Source of the DNA: an uncultured Clostridia bacterium
Lineage (GTDB): Bacteria; Bacillota; Clostridia; Oscillospirales; Ruminococcaceae
Reading direction: 5' to 3'
DNA: 64,000 nt
Assembly (NCBI GenBank): GCA_947629335.1
Contig: CANRDI010000002.1
Location: 1-64,000, forward strand
The notes below the pieces were generated by a model that saw only the letters and a list, made by a program, of their open reading frames with translations, was not told the DNA's origin and did no database searches. Positions within the stretch are counted from its first letter, which is position 1. The number at the start of each line of letters is the position of its first letter. A program made the translations under genes and the position numbers. Shown here in pieces: positions 34,741 to 43,355 of the stretch.

Positions 34741-35526
34741 ATGAATTGCGCTTTGTGGCTAAATCAGCGAAAGGTTTATTCCGCTGAAGAGATCTGCGAT
34801 GATCCCGATATAGCGTCGCTTTGCGGTTATTTCTGCGCAGGAAGCCTCATAGAGTGGCTCAGAACGCATAACGGAGAAAAATATGCCGAAAAACTCGAAA
34901 AGATCTCTCCGAAAGATCCTGAGCTTAAAGAAAAAATCGGAATAATTTTTGGCGGACAATCCGCTTCGTATAAACAGTTCGGAAAAGGTGATACATCTGA
35001 AAACAAAAGCCTCGGCATAAGCATAAATTCGAGTTCCTCGGCATTGCGGACTAAATCCGAACTATATGGTTCGCAAAATGTCTTCGTAAAGTCAAAAGGC
35101 TTTTATTCTCATACAGGGTCAAATGTATTTGAGTTTTCGAGCTATTCATTTACGTCATATTTACTTCAAATCGGTTTTGGAAGCGCTAAAACGGGTTCTT
35201 TCCGTTATAACAGCGGAATATTCGGATTGGAGTGGGAGTGGGAATGGGAACGTTTCCTTGCGGGCTACGGCTCGTTTTACAATACAAGTTTTGTTTTCGG
35301 AAGCGGAAAATTTTTCTACGGAAGTTTTATGTCGGCATTCAAAGCGTATCTGATGAGAAAATATGGCTCTCGCGGGGGCTTTTCGCTCGGCAGTCGGGGC
35401 AGTTTTAGCGGCGGAAGTTTTGAAATGTTCGATATACCGGACAGCGACGAATATGACAGGATATTGATGGAGTGTGTGTTTGGCTGTCGGCTTAACGGCT
35501 ATGGCTATGGCATACATAACATTTAG
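34741..35526 (+). CDS. Unrecognised Ser/Gly/Phe/Tyr-rich protein
   Basis: A 261-residue protein from ATG 34741 (GGGGGTG upstream; an in-frame GTG at 34699 is an alternative). The first 65 residues form a helical module (VYSAEEICDDPDIASLCGYF, then GSLIEWLRTHNGEKYAEKLE and LKEKIGIIFG). It resembles a short N-terminal domain I recall from hypothetical clostridial and spirochaete proteins. The rest is low complexity, dominated by Ser, Gly, Phe and Tyr, with an EWEWEWER stretch, and no TM. It could be aggregation-prone or phase-separating. I cannot name a family. It leads the rightward gene set ending at 41.2 kb. Confidence 0.5.
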   Translation: MNCALWLNQRKVYSAEEICDDPDIASLCGYFCAGSLIEWLRTHNGEKYAEKLEKISPKDPELKEKIGIIFGGQSASYKQFGKGDTSENKSLGISINSSSSALRTKSELYGSQNVFVKSKGFYSHTGSNVFEFSSYSFTSYLLQIGFGSAKTGSFRYNSGIFGLEWEWEWERFLAGYGSFYNTSFVFGSGKFFYGSFMSAFKAYLMRKYGSRGGFSLGSRGSFSGGSFEMFDIPDSDEYDRILMECVFGCRLNGYGYGIHNI

Positions 35527-35596
35527 CTGCCGCGGCAATTGCGGGGTCGGATGTTTTGGAAAAAATTGGTTGGAAGTTGATTGAAAAGGAGAAATG

Positions 35597-36265
35597 ATGT
35601 TTGCGTTTATACGTAGAATGTTCATTTTCGGGTTGATGTTGGTCGGCGGGATCGTTATGCTGATAGGAACGATAAGGTCAAAGGCGGAGTGGGACAAGCC
35701 CCACGGCGACCTTGAAACCATAACCGAAGACGAGCTTTACACCGGACGGATAGTTGAGGGTGAAATTTACGACCTTTGGGAAGAGTTTGCGTACACGGAG
35801 GAATATGACACGACACTTGGCGTTCAGACAAGCAAATCACGCACGACTTACCGCTATTTTGCGCTGCCGCTTGAATATTCGTTTTACGAAAAAGAAGATC
35901 CCGTTTTTATCGCAGTCAGCACAAAGGACAGCGGCGAGATCTCAAACTTTAAGAAAATTGAAAAAGAAACTATCGACTTTTACTATAACGGTATAGAATA
36001 TGACGACTATACCACGGTGCATTTTGTCGGCAGGGTAAAAAAGCTCAACAATGAATACCTCGGCTTTTTCAAAGAGTACATAGCCAACATTTACGGAGTT
36101 TCCGAGACTGAGGCAAAACAGTATTACGCGCCGTATGTCCTCGTAAGTTATACCTACAACGAGGGCGCAGAGGTATTTGTCATGGTTTTGGCGGCAGTAT
36201 TTGCGGTTGTAGGGCTTATAGGGTTAGTGTTTTTTATTGCGAGAAAGGTTTTGACAGGAAGGTAA
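35597..36265 (+). CDS. Two-TM membrane protein, paralogue A of a tandem pair
   Basis: A 222-residue protein with TM helices at about 7-27 and 190-213 enclosing an extracytoplasmic domain. I chose the second ATG (35597) because AAGGAG lies 5 bp before it. The domain contains LYTGRIVEGEIYDLWEEFAY, FALPLEYSFYEKEDPVFIAVSTKD and VHFVGRVKKLNNEYL, all mirrored in the next gene. Family unknown to me; the beta-rich domain may be OB-like. The stop is 1 bp before the next ATG. Confidence 0.6.
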   Translation: MFAFIRRMFIFGLMLVGGIVMLIGTIRSKAEWDKPHGDLETITEDELYTGRIVEGEIYDLWEEFAYTEEYDTTLGVQTSKSRTTYRYFALPLEYSFYEKEDPVFIAVSTKDSGEISNFKKIEKETIDFYYNGIEYDDYTTVHFVGRVKKLNNEYLGFFKEYIANIYGVSETEAKQYYAPYVLVSYTYNEGAEVFVMVLAAVFAVVGLIGLVFFIARKVLTGR

Positions 36266-36266
36266 A

Positions 36267-36908
36267 ATGAAGAAAGTTATCGGTGTTTTTATTGCGTTTT
36301 GCGTTTCGGCGCTTTTGGGTATTGCCGCCATAATTATAGGCGCGTGCGGTGAAAACGGAGTTTTCGGAGATGTGATAGACATAGCCGAACTTACAAAGGA
36401 AAATGCAAAAAGCGGACTTATGGTAAAAGGCACAGTATACGGAATATGGGATAAATTTGCCGACGAGGGAAAAACGGTAAACGGCGAAACGAAAACTGTT
36501 GCATCGTATTATACCATGGTTATGCCGTATTCTCGTAACGAAGAATCTCCGATCTATATCGGGATTTACTCGAAAGACAGCAAAGAGCTTGAAAGTTTTG
36601 AGCAAATGCGCAAAGAAACAGAGGACGTTATTATAAATGAAGCCGATTTGGAATACCTAACGTACATCTCGTTTCGCGGCAGGCTCGAAAAGCTCGACGA
36701 TCAGATGCTTTCTTTCCTGAAAGTTTCTGTCAGCAGTATCTGGGGTATCTCCGAGGAAGCGGCAGAAGAATACATCACGCCGTATGTTATTGTAAGCAGC
36801 ACATGGAGTATATATATAGTGCTTTTGATCATCGGCATTGCTTTAACGGTCATAGGAGTTGTAGGAGTTCTGATACTTGTCCTCAAAGACCTCGGAGAAA
36901 GCGACTGA
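36267..36908 (+). CDS. Two-TM membrane protein, paralogue B of a tandem pair
   Basis: A 213-residue protein with the same layout as paralogue A: N-terminal TM (about 4-25), extracytoplasmic domain (GLMVKGTVYGIWDKFAD, VMPYSRNEESPIYIGIYSKD, ISFRGRLEKLDDQML, EEYITPYVIVS) and C-terminal TM (about 183-206). The matching order of blocks shows tandem duplication followed by divergence. The function is unknown; the pair may form a heteromeric membrane complex (inference). Confidence 0.6.
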   Translation: MKKVIGVFIAFCVSALLGIAAIIIGACGENGVFGDVIDIAELTKENAKSGLMVKGTVYGIWDKFADEGKTVNGETKTVASYYTMVMPYSRNEESPIYIGIYSKDSKELESFEQMRKETEDVIINEADLEYLTYISFRGRLEKLDDQMLSFLKVSVSSIWGISEEAAEEYITPYVIVSSTWSIYIVLLIIGIALTVIGVVGVLILVLKDLGESD

Positions 36909-36910
36909 AA

Positions 36911-37735
36911 ATGAACGCGATCCATATTTCTTCGTTTGCTCCGTCGAGAGCAAAGGGTATGACCGAACTTTCGGCAGAGGATTTCGATCTGTATTGTACG
37001 GCGATTTCGGCGCTTCAGTGGCGAAAACTCGGCGGAAATATCATAATGTGCTGTGACAGCGCTTATGCAGAATATTACAAGAAGATCGGCTTTGTAAATA
37101 TATGGAACGAGATACGCTGTAATGTTGCGGACGACCTTGAAGGCATAAATCCAAAGATGTTCTGGGCGGGGGCAAAAATTTTAGCGCTTCGTGATGTGAG
37201 TGCGCCCGTGGTAATGCTCGATACGGATTTTATCGTATGGAAACTTCCGGAGTTCGGCGAGGAAATTATAGCCGCACATCGAGAAGATATTTCCGACGAC
37301 ATTTATCCCGACCTCTCGTTTTTCAGTGTGCGAAATCATATCATACCAAATTTCAGCGAGAGCGTACTGCCTCTTAATACGGCGTTTTTGTACCTCCCTG
37401 ATGATGATTTCAAAGAGTTTTACACCTCACAGTCCGTTGCGTTTATGAAAAACGCACAAGACTGCGATGATTATCTGAAATATATGGTTTTCGCGGAGCA
37501 AAGACTTTTGGCGATGTGCGCGGAATATACAAAAACTCCCGTAAAAACGCTTTTGGACAAGGACAGCCTGTTTTTCCCGCAGGACTGTTTTACCCACCTT
37601 TGGGGCGCTAAACAGGCTATGCGCGACAATCCCGAACTTCGTGAAGATTTTATAAACCGCTGTAAACGAAGAATACAGAGCGATTTTGCGGAATATTCAT
37701 ATATAATTGAAATTGTGGAGGGAATAAAACGGTAG
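36911..37735 (+). CDS. GT-A-like glycosyltransferase-related protein
   Basis: A 274-residue soluble protein. The block APVVMLDTDFIVWKLPEFGEE looks like the DxD metal-binding strand of nucleotide-sugar transferases, followed by LPLNTAFLYLPDDDFKEFY, which is also GT-A-like. The position just after two membrane proteins (2 bp after the previous stop) suggests one operon. The donor and acceptor cannot be inferred, and catalytic activity is unproven. Start ATG 36911 was chosen over a longer frame that would overlap the previous gene by over 100 bp. Confidence 0.55.
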   Translation: MNAIHISSFAPSRAKGMTELSAEDFDLYCTAISALQWRKLGGNIIMCCDSAYAEYYKKIGFVNIWNEIRCNVADDLEGINPKMFWAGAKILALRDVSAPVVMLDTDFIVWKLPEFGEEIIAAHREDISDDIYPDLSFFSVRNHIIPNFSESVLPLNTAFLYLPDDDFKEFYTSQSVAFMKNAQDCDDYLKYMVFAEQRLLAMCAEYTKTPVKTLLDKDSLFFPQDCFTHLWGAKQAMRDNPELREDFINRCKRRIQSDFAEYSYIIEIVEGIKR

Positions 37736-37780
37736 AATTTTTCCAAAATACATATTGATTATGTATATGGGAGGAATTTT

Positions 37781-38458
37781 ATGGGGATCTCCGTAGAGAA
37801 TTTAACAAAGACTTATACTGTCGGGAATACGGTTATCAATGCGCTTGACGGGGTTTCGCTCGATATTTCCGACGGAGAATATGTGACCGTCGTCGGGTCG
37901 TCGGGTTCGGGAAAATCGACGCTTATGAATATACTGGGATGTTTGGATATACAGTCGTCGGGAAAATATATCCTCGACGGGGAAGATGTTTCAAAGCTTT
38001 CGGACAACAAACTTTCCGAGATTAGAAGCAGGAAAATAGGTTTTGTTTTTCAGAGCTTTAATCTTATATCGGGACTTACGGCACTCGAAAATGTCGAGCT
38101 TCCTCTTATTTATCGAAAAATACCGAAGCAAAAGCGCAGAGAGATTTCGCTTTCGGCATTGGAGAGCGTGGGATTGCTGGAAAGAGCAAACCACCGTCCC
38201 TCGGAGCTTTCCGGAGGACAACAGCAGCGAGTTGCGATCGCAAGAGCAGTTGCAGTAGACCCTGAAATCATTTTAGCGGATGAACCCTGCGGAAATCTTG
38301 ACAGCCGTTCGGGAGCGGAGGTTTTAAAACTGCTTTCGGATCTGTCAAAGGCCGGGAAAACGATAATTATGATAACTCATAACGAGCAGACGGCAAAACA
38401 GGCTCAGAGACTTATAAGAATTTCAGACGGAAAAATTGTCAATAACTTGTTCTCATAG
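37781..38458 (+). CDS. ABC transporter ATPase, LolD/MacB type, without adjacent permease
   Basis: A 225-residue ATPase with Walker A GSSGSGKST, Q-loop FVFQSFNLISGL, signature LSGGQQQRVAIARAVAVDP, Walker B IILADEPCGNLDS and H-switch MITHNEQ. The sequence type normally partners FtsX-like permeases. No permease is next to it; neighbours are the GT-A-like protein and a sirtuin. AGGAGG-like GGGAGGAATTTTATG gives the start. It may serve a permease elsewhere or the two-TM paralogues. Confidence 0.9.
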   Translation: MGISVENLTKTYTVGNTVINALDGVSLDISDGEYVTVVGSSGSGKSTLMNILGCLDIQSSGKYILDGEDVSKLSDNKLSEIRSRKIGFVFQSFNLISGLTALENVELPLIYRKIPKQKRREISLSALESVGLLERANHRPSELSGGQQQRVAIARAVAVDPEIILADEPCGNLDSRSGAEVLKLLSDLSKAGKTIIMITHNEQTAKQAQRLIRISDGKIVNNLFS

Positions 38459-38475
38459 TGAAAAGAGGTTTTGAT

Positions 38476-39177
38476 ATGACTTTACAGGAGATAATTGACG
38501 ACAGCAGGCGCATTGTGTTTTTTGGAGGCGCGGGAGTTTCTACCGAAAGCGGGATACCCGATTTTAGAAGCGTTGACGGACTTTATAACCAAAAGTATAA
38601 ATTCCCGCCTGAGCATATAATTTCTCACAGCTTTTTCGTGAGCAATCCCGAAGAGTTTTACAGATTTTACCGCGACAGAATGATATTTGCGGATGCAAAG
38701 CCGAATGCCGCACATTTAAAACTTGCGGAGTGGGAGAAAAAGGGGATATTGTCTGCTGTCGTAACGCAGAACATTGACGGACTTCACCAAATGGCGGGAA
38801 GTAAGAACGTTATTGAGCTTCACGGAAGCGTTCACAGAAACTACTGCACAAAATGCAGAAAGTTCTATCCTCTGTCGGCGGTTACTGAAAGCGAGGGCGT
38901 ACCGAGGTGTGAGTGCGGCGGGATAATAAAGCCGGATGTTGTGCTGTATGAAGAAAATCTGAACAGCGGCGATATTGACAGAGCCATAACCGAAATAGAA
39001 AACGCCGACACGCTTATTATCGGCGGAACTTCGCTCGTGGTATATCCCGCAGCGGGATTTGTAAATTATTTCAGAGGGAAACACCTCGTCGTTATAAATA
39101 AAAGCGATATTTCGGTAAACAAAGCCGAGCTTACGATAAACGACAGCATAGGAAAGGTACTCGGAAACATAAAATAG
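38476..39177 (+). CDS. cobB: NAD-dependent protein deacylase (sirtuin)
   Basis: A 233-residue class-III sirtuin: GAGVSTESGIPDFRS (NAD binding), TQNIDGLHQMAGS (TQNxD), ELHGSVHRNYCTKC with the catalytic His, Cys pairs CTKC...CECGG for zinc, and IIGGTSLVVYPAAGF. It removes acetyl or acyl groups from lysine using NAD. ATG 38476 with AGAGG is preferred over the overlapping GTG at 38458. It is clearly distinct from the SIR2-like domain of the island protein. Confidence 0.93.
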   Translation: MTLQEIIDDSRRIVFFGGAGVSTESGIPDFRSVDGLYNQKYKFPPEHIISHSFFVSNPEEFYRFYRDRMIFADAKPNAAHLKLAEWEKKGILSAVVTQNIDGLHQMAGSKNVIELHGSVHRNYCTKCRKFYPLSAVTESEGVPRCECGGIIKPDVVLYEENLNSGDIDRAITEIENADTLIIGGTSLVVYPAAGFVNYFRGKHLVVINKSDISVNKAELTINDSIGKVLGNIK

Positions 39178-39198
39178 CGAATGAAAGGAAAATAACCA

Positions 39199-40296
39199 AT
39201 GGAACAATCTGCGCAGACCGTTACATATCAATGTCCCAACTGCAACGCGCCGCTTGAATTTGATGCTCATTCGGGGAAATTCAAATGCTTTTACTGTGAC
39301 AGTATGTTTTCCGAAAGCGAGATACAGGAGATCTTCGGAAAGCGCGACGACAAAGTAGATCTTGAGTCAGACGAGCCGACGCTTAGCGAAGATATGACCG
39401 CTCAAGAAGAGTTTACGGGTCAGAGCGCGCTTTATAGCTGTCCGAACTGCGGAGCGGGAGTTATCTGCGACTCGCTCACTTCTTCTACAAGATGTCATTT
39501 TTGCCATACGCCCGTAGTGCTTTCGGGCAGGCTTTCGGGAGAGTTCAAGCCCGACGTGCTTATACCTTTTTCCGTTACAAAAGAACAGGCGCGCGCGAAA
39601 TTCAACGAGTATACAAAGGGGAAAAAATTCCTCCCAAACGGCTTTTTGTCCGAAGCGCAAATAAACAACCTTTCGTCGCTTTATGTGCCGTATTGGCTTA
39701 AGAGCGGGCTTGTTGACGCGAATATGAGCGCTGTCGGAAAAATCATAAGAAGATGGAGCAGCGGCGACACGCACTATACAAATACAAAAGAATACCGCGT
39801 CGAAAGACAAGCGGAATTTGCGTTTATCCGAGTTCCCTGCGACGGCTCGAAGAGGATAGACGACGAGCTTATGGAAAGCATAGAGCCGTTTAACTATACG
39901 GGAATAAAAGTTTTTTCCATGTCTTATCTTTCGGGCACGCCAGCTGAAAAGTATGACGTAAAGAAAGAAGAAGCTGCACAGAGAATTGACGAGAGAGTGA
40001 GAAAAGCGTCGGAAACGGAGCTTCGCAGGACAGCCGATACTTATTCGTCTCTCGAATCTGTCAGTATAACGACAGGCTATCGCAGCGAACAGTATGTCTA
40101 CGCACTGCTTCCGGTCTGGTTTCTTAACTACCAGTACAGGGGAAAGGACTATTCATTTGTAGTAAACGGTCAGACAGGACTTACTTTCGGTCAGCTCCCT
40201 GTAAGCAAGGCAAAGCTCTTTTGGGCGGCATTCGGGATAGGTTTTTTGATAGCGCTTATCATATTCCTGATTGGAGGGGTGTGCTTTGGCGGCTGA
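39199..40296 (+). CDS. Double zinc-ribbon membrane protein
   Basis: A 365-residue protein with two N-terminal zinc ribbons (YQCPNCNAPLEF...FKCFYCDSMF and YSCPNCGAGVIC...TRCHFCHTPV). A central domain of about 200 residues follows (ALLPVWFLNYQYRGKDYSFVVNGQTG near its end), and one C-terminal TM (about 338-360). It resembles TFIIB-type zinc-ribbon proteins common in Firmicutes next to TPM-domain proteins. It overlaps the following TPM-domain gene by 11 bp, so the two are coupled and may work together at the membrane. The precise role is unknown. Confidence 0.75.
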   Translation: MEQSAQTVTYQCPNCNAPLEFDAHSGKFKCFYCDSMFSESEIQEIFGKRDDKVDLESDEPTLSEDMTAQEEFTGQSALYSCPNCGAGVICDSLTSSTRCHFCHTPVVLSGRLSGEFKPDVLIPFSVTKEQARAKFNEYTKGKKFLPNGFLSEAQINNLSSLYVPYWLKSGLVDANMSAVGKIIRRWSSGDTHYTNTKEYRVERQAEFAFIRVPCDGSKRIDDELMESIEPFNYTGIKVFSMSYLSGTPAEKYDVKKEEAAQRIDERVRKASETELRRTADTYSSLESVSITTGYRSEQYVYALLPVWFLNYQYRGKDYSFVVNGQTGLTFGQLPVSKAKLFWAAFGIGFLIALIIFLIGGVCFGG

Positions 40297-41188
40297 TAAG
40301 AAGAATAGGGCGCTGTGTGCGGCCGTATGTTGTTTTATGGCGGTTGTCCTAATGTTTTTCCCGACAGTTTCGGGTTTTCGGGCGAATGCTCAGTCAGACG
40401 GCAGAGCTATCCTTGAAGACCTTGACAACTGCCTTACACAAGCCGAAGAAGAGGCTCTGACAAAAGAGATGCTGACAGTTGCCCAAAAAGTCGGCATCAA
40501 TATCGGAATTGTTATTACTGCGGAGCTTCTTGACAATAACGGACGGCATGTAAGCGACGATAAATATATCGAGGATTTTTGCAAGGCAAATTTCGGAAGC
40601 AAATCCGATTCAATATCGCTTCTCCTGTTTAATTCTCACGACAAGCCCGAATACGACTATTGTGAAGACGATATGTATATGATTGGTAAAGCCGATGAGC
40701 TTTATTATAAAAGGGCTGATAAAATCTGGGATAATATTTACGCCGCGCTTGATAACCATAACGTAAAATCCGACCTTCCGAGCGAGCCGAATGTTTACAA
40801 AAATTACAGTTCTGCAAACTATTATATGGCTTGCATGAACTTTTGCAAAATTCTTGATAAATACGGCGATCCCGGTTCGGCGTTCTGGGTCGGATTAGGG
40901 GATTTTGTGAGGGAAAATATCGGAGCGGTATTTTTTGGGTGTATTGTAGGCGTGGTAGTGGCGCTTATTTTCGCTAATTCAATTAAGAAGAGCTACATGA
41001 AAAAAGCTCCGATAAGCGCCGCGCAGTATCTTGACAAACACCGTACCGACATAACATATCGAAACGACGCATTTATCCGCGAATACACTACCAGCTACCG
41101 CACGAGTTCTTCGTCAGGCGGCGGAAGAAGCGGCGGAGGCGGTGGCGGAGGAGGCGGCGGTCACCACAGCAGCGGTCATCACAGATAA
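40286..41188 (+). CDS. TPM-domain (YgcG-like) secreted/membrane protein
   Basis: A 300-residue protein starting at TTG 40286 (GGAGGGG 6 bp upstream). It has a signal/TM segment (about 10-28), a TPM-type domain (LEDLDNCLTQAEEEALTKEM, then GINIGIVITAELLD and SDSISLLLFNSHD), a TM near 200-220, and a C-terminal Ser/Gly tail with ten consecutive Gly and His-rich HHSSGHHR. The TPM domain occurs in photosystem-repair and YgcG proteins, some with phosphatase activity. The Gly-His tail is usual in this family and could bind metal. It is coupled to the zinc-ribbon partner upstream. Confidence 0.75.
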   Translation: MAADKKNRALCAAVCCFMAVVLMFFPTVSGFRANAQSDGRAILEDLDNCLTQAEEEALTKEMLTVAQKVGINIGIVITAELLDNNGRHVSDDKYIEDFCKANFGSKSDSISLLLFNSHDKPEYDYCEDDMYMIGKADELYYKRADKIWDNIYAALDNHNVKSDLPSEPNVYKNYSSANYYMACMNFCKILDKYGDPGSAFWVGLGDFVRENIGAVFFGCIVGVVVALIFANSIKKSYMKKAPISAAQYLDKHRTDITYRNDAFIREYTTSYRTSSSSGGGRSGGGGGGGGGGHHSSGHHR

Positions 41189-41202
41189 TTTACTGAATTT
41201 TT

Positions 41203-41229
41203 GGGGGAGCTTTTAAGCTCCCCCTTTAT
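41203..41229. terminator. Terminator between convergent genes
   Basis: GGGGGAGCTT / AAGCTCCCCC followed by TTTATT lies between the TPM gene and the leftward recG, and can serve both. Confidence 0.85.
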
Positions 41230-41263
41230 TGTTTGCAGTTTTTTTGAAACATCAAAACGCCGT

Positions 41264-43297
41264 CTAAACTGTGCCGCCCGTTTTGCTGAACAATTCCTCA
41301 ACATTCGCTTTAAGTCCCTTGTTTTCGGGAGCGGAAAGCTGAGGGTCTTTTTTTATCATATCCTGCGCAAGCGTATCTATTTCTGTGAGAAGCTCCGCGT
41401 CGTCTGCAAGATCTGCCACTTTCATCGGCGGAAGTCCGTGCTGTTCTCGTCCGAAAAAGTTTCCCGGACCGCGCAGTTTCAGGTCGGTATCTGCGATCTT
41501 ATATCCGTCCGTCGTTTCGACCATGGTCTTTGTGCGTGCTTTTGTATATTCGCTTTGGCTGTCGGTCATGAGAATACAATAACTCTGCTCCGAGCCTCGC
41601 CCGACGCGTCCTCTGAGCTGGTGGAGCTGTGAAAGTCCAAACTGTTCCGCATTTTCTATAAGCATTACGACAGCATTCGGAACATCAATTCCAACCTCGA
41701 TTACTGTAGTGGAAATAAGCAGTTTAAGTTTGTTGTCGCGGAAATCAGCCATAACCGCGTCTTTGTCCGCCTGTTTCATCTTTCCGTAAAGCAATCCCGT
41801 AGGAATACCTTTAAATTCGCCTGAGGTCAGCGTGTTATAATAGTTTATCGCGCTCTGCTTTTCGGGCGGAGTGTTCTCTCCGCTTTCAACCAGCGGACAT
41901 ACGATAAATGCCTGTTTTCCTGCCGCGATATGCTTTTTGATAAATGCATATATCCTCGGTCTGAAAGATGTATCTACCGCATAGGTCTTTATCGGAATCC
42001 TGCCTTTCGGCATTTCGTTTATTATCGAAATATCGAGGTCACCGTAGATTATAAGCGCGAGCGTTCGCGGGATAGGCGTCGCGCTCATGGCTAAGATATG
42101 CGGATTTGTTCCTTTTTCCGCAAGCACCGAGCGCTGTTCAACTCCGAACCGATGTTGTTCGTCAACTATCGCAAGCCCCAGTTTCTTCATCTTTACCGAT
42201 TTGCGGATAAGCGCGTGAGTTCCTATCAATACTTCGATCTCACCGCTTTCGGCTTCTGCCTTGACTTTCTTTTTTTCTGCCGCGGAGAGTGAACCGCTAA
42301 GCAATCCCACGCTTACGCCGAGCGGCGAAAGGAAACTCATAAACGTGTCGTAATGCTGGCGCGCAAGCACCTCGGTCGGCGCCATAACGAGCGTCTGAAA
42401 TCCGTTTACACAGGCAAAATACGACGCTGCCGCAGCGACCATAGTCTTTCCCGAACCAACATCGCCCTGAATAAGCCTGTTCATAGGGTAAAGCCGCTTC
42501 ATATCGCTTATGCAGTTGTTTACGGCATTCATCTGCGCATTTGTCGGCACAAACGGAAGCGACTCGTAAAACGCGCTCATATCAATATCGGTCATTATCG
42601 CTCCCGAAAGCGTTTTCCCGCGGTTTTTCAGCTGTGAAAGACCTAATTTAAGCGTAAGAAGTTCCTCAAAAACGAGCCTTTTCCGCGCCTGTCTGTATTC
42701 GTCGGCATTTTTCGGAAAATGTATTTTGTGCATTGCTTCGTCCGCGCCTATAAGCTCATATTTTTTTATAATACTTTCGGGGAGTGTTTCGCTTTGTTTT
42801 ATGAGAGAAAGCGCGGTTTTCATATTCGCGCTTATCATATTGTTTGAAAGACCCGCTGTAAGCGGATATTTCGGCACAAGACCCTGCTTTTCGGGAGAAA
42901 GGAACTGCGGCGAGCTTATCTGCAAATCAATAGGAGAACCGCTTATTTTGCCGCAGAAAATATATTCCTGATTGAGCTTCAAAGTGTCAAAGGTGAACTT
43001 AGAGTTAAAGAAAACCGCCGTTATTTCTCCCTCGCCGTCTGTCAAAAGAGCTTTATATACCGCCACTCTCGCATATCTTGAAAACGGCTCGGATTTTCTC
43101 GTGACTAAAGCTCTGAAAGCATATGTTTCGCCTATCTGAAACTCTCTTATCGGCGTAAGCTCTGTAAAGTCGATATAGTCGCGCGGATAGAATTTCGTCA
43201 GCTTTTCGACGGTATCTATCCCTAATTTCTGATAAAGCTCTGCTTTTTTCGGACCTACGCCCTTTAAATACGTTATTTCCATAAAATTATCCGTCAT
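41264..43297 (-). CDS. recG: ATP-dependent DNA helicase RecG
   Basis: A 677-residue helicase that reverses stalled forks. It has an N-terminal wedge/OB region (GVGPKKAELYQKLGI; ALVTRKSEP), Walker A IQGDVGSGKTMVAAAA, motif II VDEQHRFGVEQR, motif III MSATPIPRTLAL, and motifs V-VI TTVIEVGIDVPNA and QLRGRVGRG. It is downstream of the fakA-like gene, as in many Firmicutes. Confidence 0.96.
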   Translation of the reverse strand: MTDNFMEITYLKGVGPKKAELYQKLGIDTVEKLTKFYPRDYIDFTELTPIREFQIGETYAFRALVTRKSEPFSRYARVAVYKALLTDGEGEITAVFFNSKFTFDTLKLNQEYIFCGKISGSPIDLQISSPQFLSPEKQGLVPKYPLTAGLSNNMISANMKTALSLIKQSETLPESIIKKYELIGADEAMHKIHFPKNADEYRQARKRLVFEELLTLKLGLSQLKNRGKTLSGAIMTDIDMSAFYESLPFVPTNAQMNAVNNCISDMKRLYPMNRLIQGDVGSGKTMVAAAASYFACVNGFQTLVMAPTEVLARQHYDTFMSFLSPLGVSVGLLSGSLSAAEKKKVKAEAESGEIEVLIGTHALIRKSVKMKKLGLAIVDEQHRFGVEQRSVLAEKGTNPHILAMSATPIPRTLALIIYGDLDISIINEMPKGRIPIKTYAVDTSFRPRIYAFIKKHIAAGKQAFIVCPLVESGENTPPEKQSAINYYNTLTSGEFKGIPTGLLYGKMKQADKDAVMADFRDNKLKLLISTTVIEVGIDVPNAVVMLIENAEQFGLSQLHQLRGRVGRGSEQSYCILMTDSQSEYTKARTKTMVETTDGYKIADTDLKLRGPGNFFGREQHGLPPMKVADLADDAELLTEIDTLAQDMIKKDPQLSAPENKGLKANVEELFSKTGGTV

Positions 43298-43302
43298 CTA
43301 AA

Positions 43303-43334
43303 ACGAAATTCGGAAAGTCATTCCCGAATTTCGT
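43303..43334. other. Perfect intergenic hairpin between fakA-like gene and recG
   Basis: ACGAAATTCGG / CCGAATTTCGT is an 11-bp perfect stem. It has no good T-run, so it may stabilise or process the shared transcript rather than terminate it. Confidence 0.5.
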
Positions 43335-43355
43335 GTAATATCTGTTGTTTCCCGT

